This document shows, piece after piece, positions 30,547 to 30,564 of a stretch of DNA of 30,564 nucleotides. Within the stretch, counting starts at the first letter, position 1. Each line of letters opens with the position of its first letter. Both the position numbers and the translations under genes were made by a program. The notes beneath the pieces were generated by a model. It made no database searches. It saw only the letters and a program-made list of their open reading frames with translations, and was not told the origin of the DNA. The stretch comes from an uncultured Sphingobacteriaceae bacterium (GTDB lineage Bacteria; Bacteroidota; Bacteroidia; Sphingobacteriales; Sphingobacteriaceae), in assembly GCA_937875035.1 (NCBI GenBank), contig CALNCF010000414.1:1-30564 (forward strand). Direction: 5' to 3'.

Positions 30547-30564
30547 TTACAACCAAAAAGAACG
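30544..30564 (+). CDS. rplP: 50S ribosomal protein L16 (first seven codons only)
   Basis: The ATG at 30544 opens MLQPKRT, the standard L16 N-terminus, and the window ends there. The position after rpsC is the expected one in the S10 operon. Only the start is visible, so the identification rests on these seven residues and synteny. Confidence 0.85.

Noticed and set aside
1..30564. Mobile element, prophage, CRISPR or toxin-antitoxin content
   Set aside because: No transposase, integrase, terminal inverted repeats, evenly spaced direct repeats or small paired toxin genes were found. The TetR cluster looks duplicated, but no element borders are visible.

Overview
The window is chromosomal DNA from a member of the Bacteroidota. 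The evidence is promoters of the TTG-N19/20-TAnnTTTG type (cleanest before rpsL, tRNA-Gln and the gene at 12240), the unbroken rpsL-rpsG-fusA-rpsJ-rplC order, a SusC-style TonB receptor with a CarboxypepD_reg-like N-terminus, a DUF2723 protein and a small HYC/CC protein. GC content is moderate. Placement in a Chitinophagia- or Sphingobacteriia-like group is inference from gene style only. I see no insertion sequence, prophage, CRISPR array or integrase, so this is mostly core genome with three accessory-flavoured blocks.

Region 1 (1-6143, minus strand) is a drug-efflux block. Reading in the direction of transcription, it holds a TetR regulator, a second TetR closely similar to the first over the DNA-binding domain, a third unrelated TetR, a TolC-like outer membrane factor, a periplasmic adaptor and an RND pump that runs off the left edge. 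Gaps inside the second part are 4, 4, 18 and 9 bases, so TetR-TetR-TolC-adaptor-pump looks like one operon. A palindromic candidate operator overlaps its promoter. Region 2 (6275-9665) holds murB and then a three-gene overlapping operon: an ECF sigma factor (TTG start, behind an ECF-type promoter), a single-pass membrane protein in the anti-sigma position, and a secreted beta-repeat (DUF4097-like) protein. Region 3 (9697-11620) holds a second, stand-alone ECF sigma factor, a PfkB-family kinase and tRNA-Asn.

Region 4 (11645-15507) has a TPR-like lipoprotein and, divergently, a metal-related trio: a small cysteine-rich HYC_CC_PP-type exported protein, a TonB-dependent receptor with a Cys-Cys pair in or near its plug, and an exported protein with two heavy-metal-associated domains. 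This trio is the most system-like unit here. The metal and the direction of flow cannot be told from sequence. Region 5 (15555-20222) has accA, an unknown 136-residue protein and a 1011-residue DUF2723 membrane protein.

Region 6 (20548-30564) is housekeeping: tRNA-Gln, prs, rplY, pth, and then the fused str/S10 ribosomal operon from rpsL to the first seven codons of rplP. Non-coding details there include a terminator between tRNA-Gln and prs that leaves prs no obvious promoter, two unexplained hairpins inside the ribosomal operon, and a spacer sequence repeated before rpsG and rplP.
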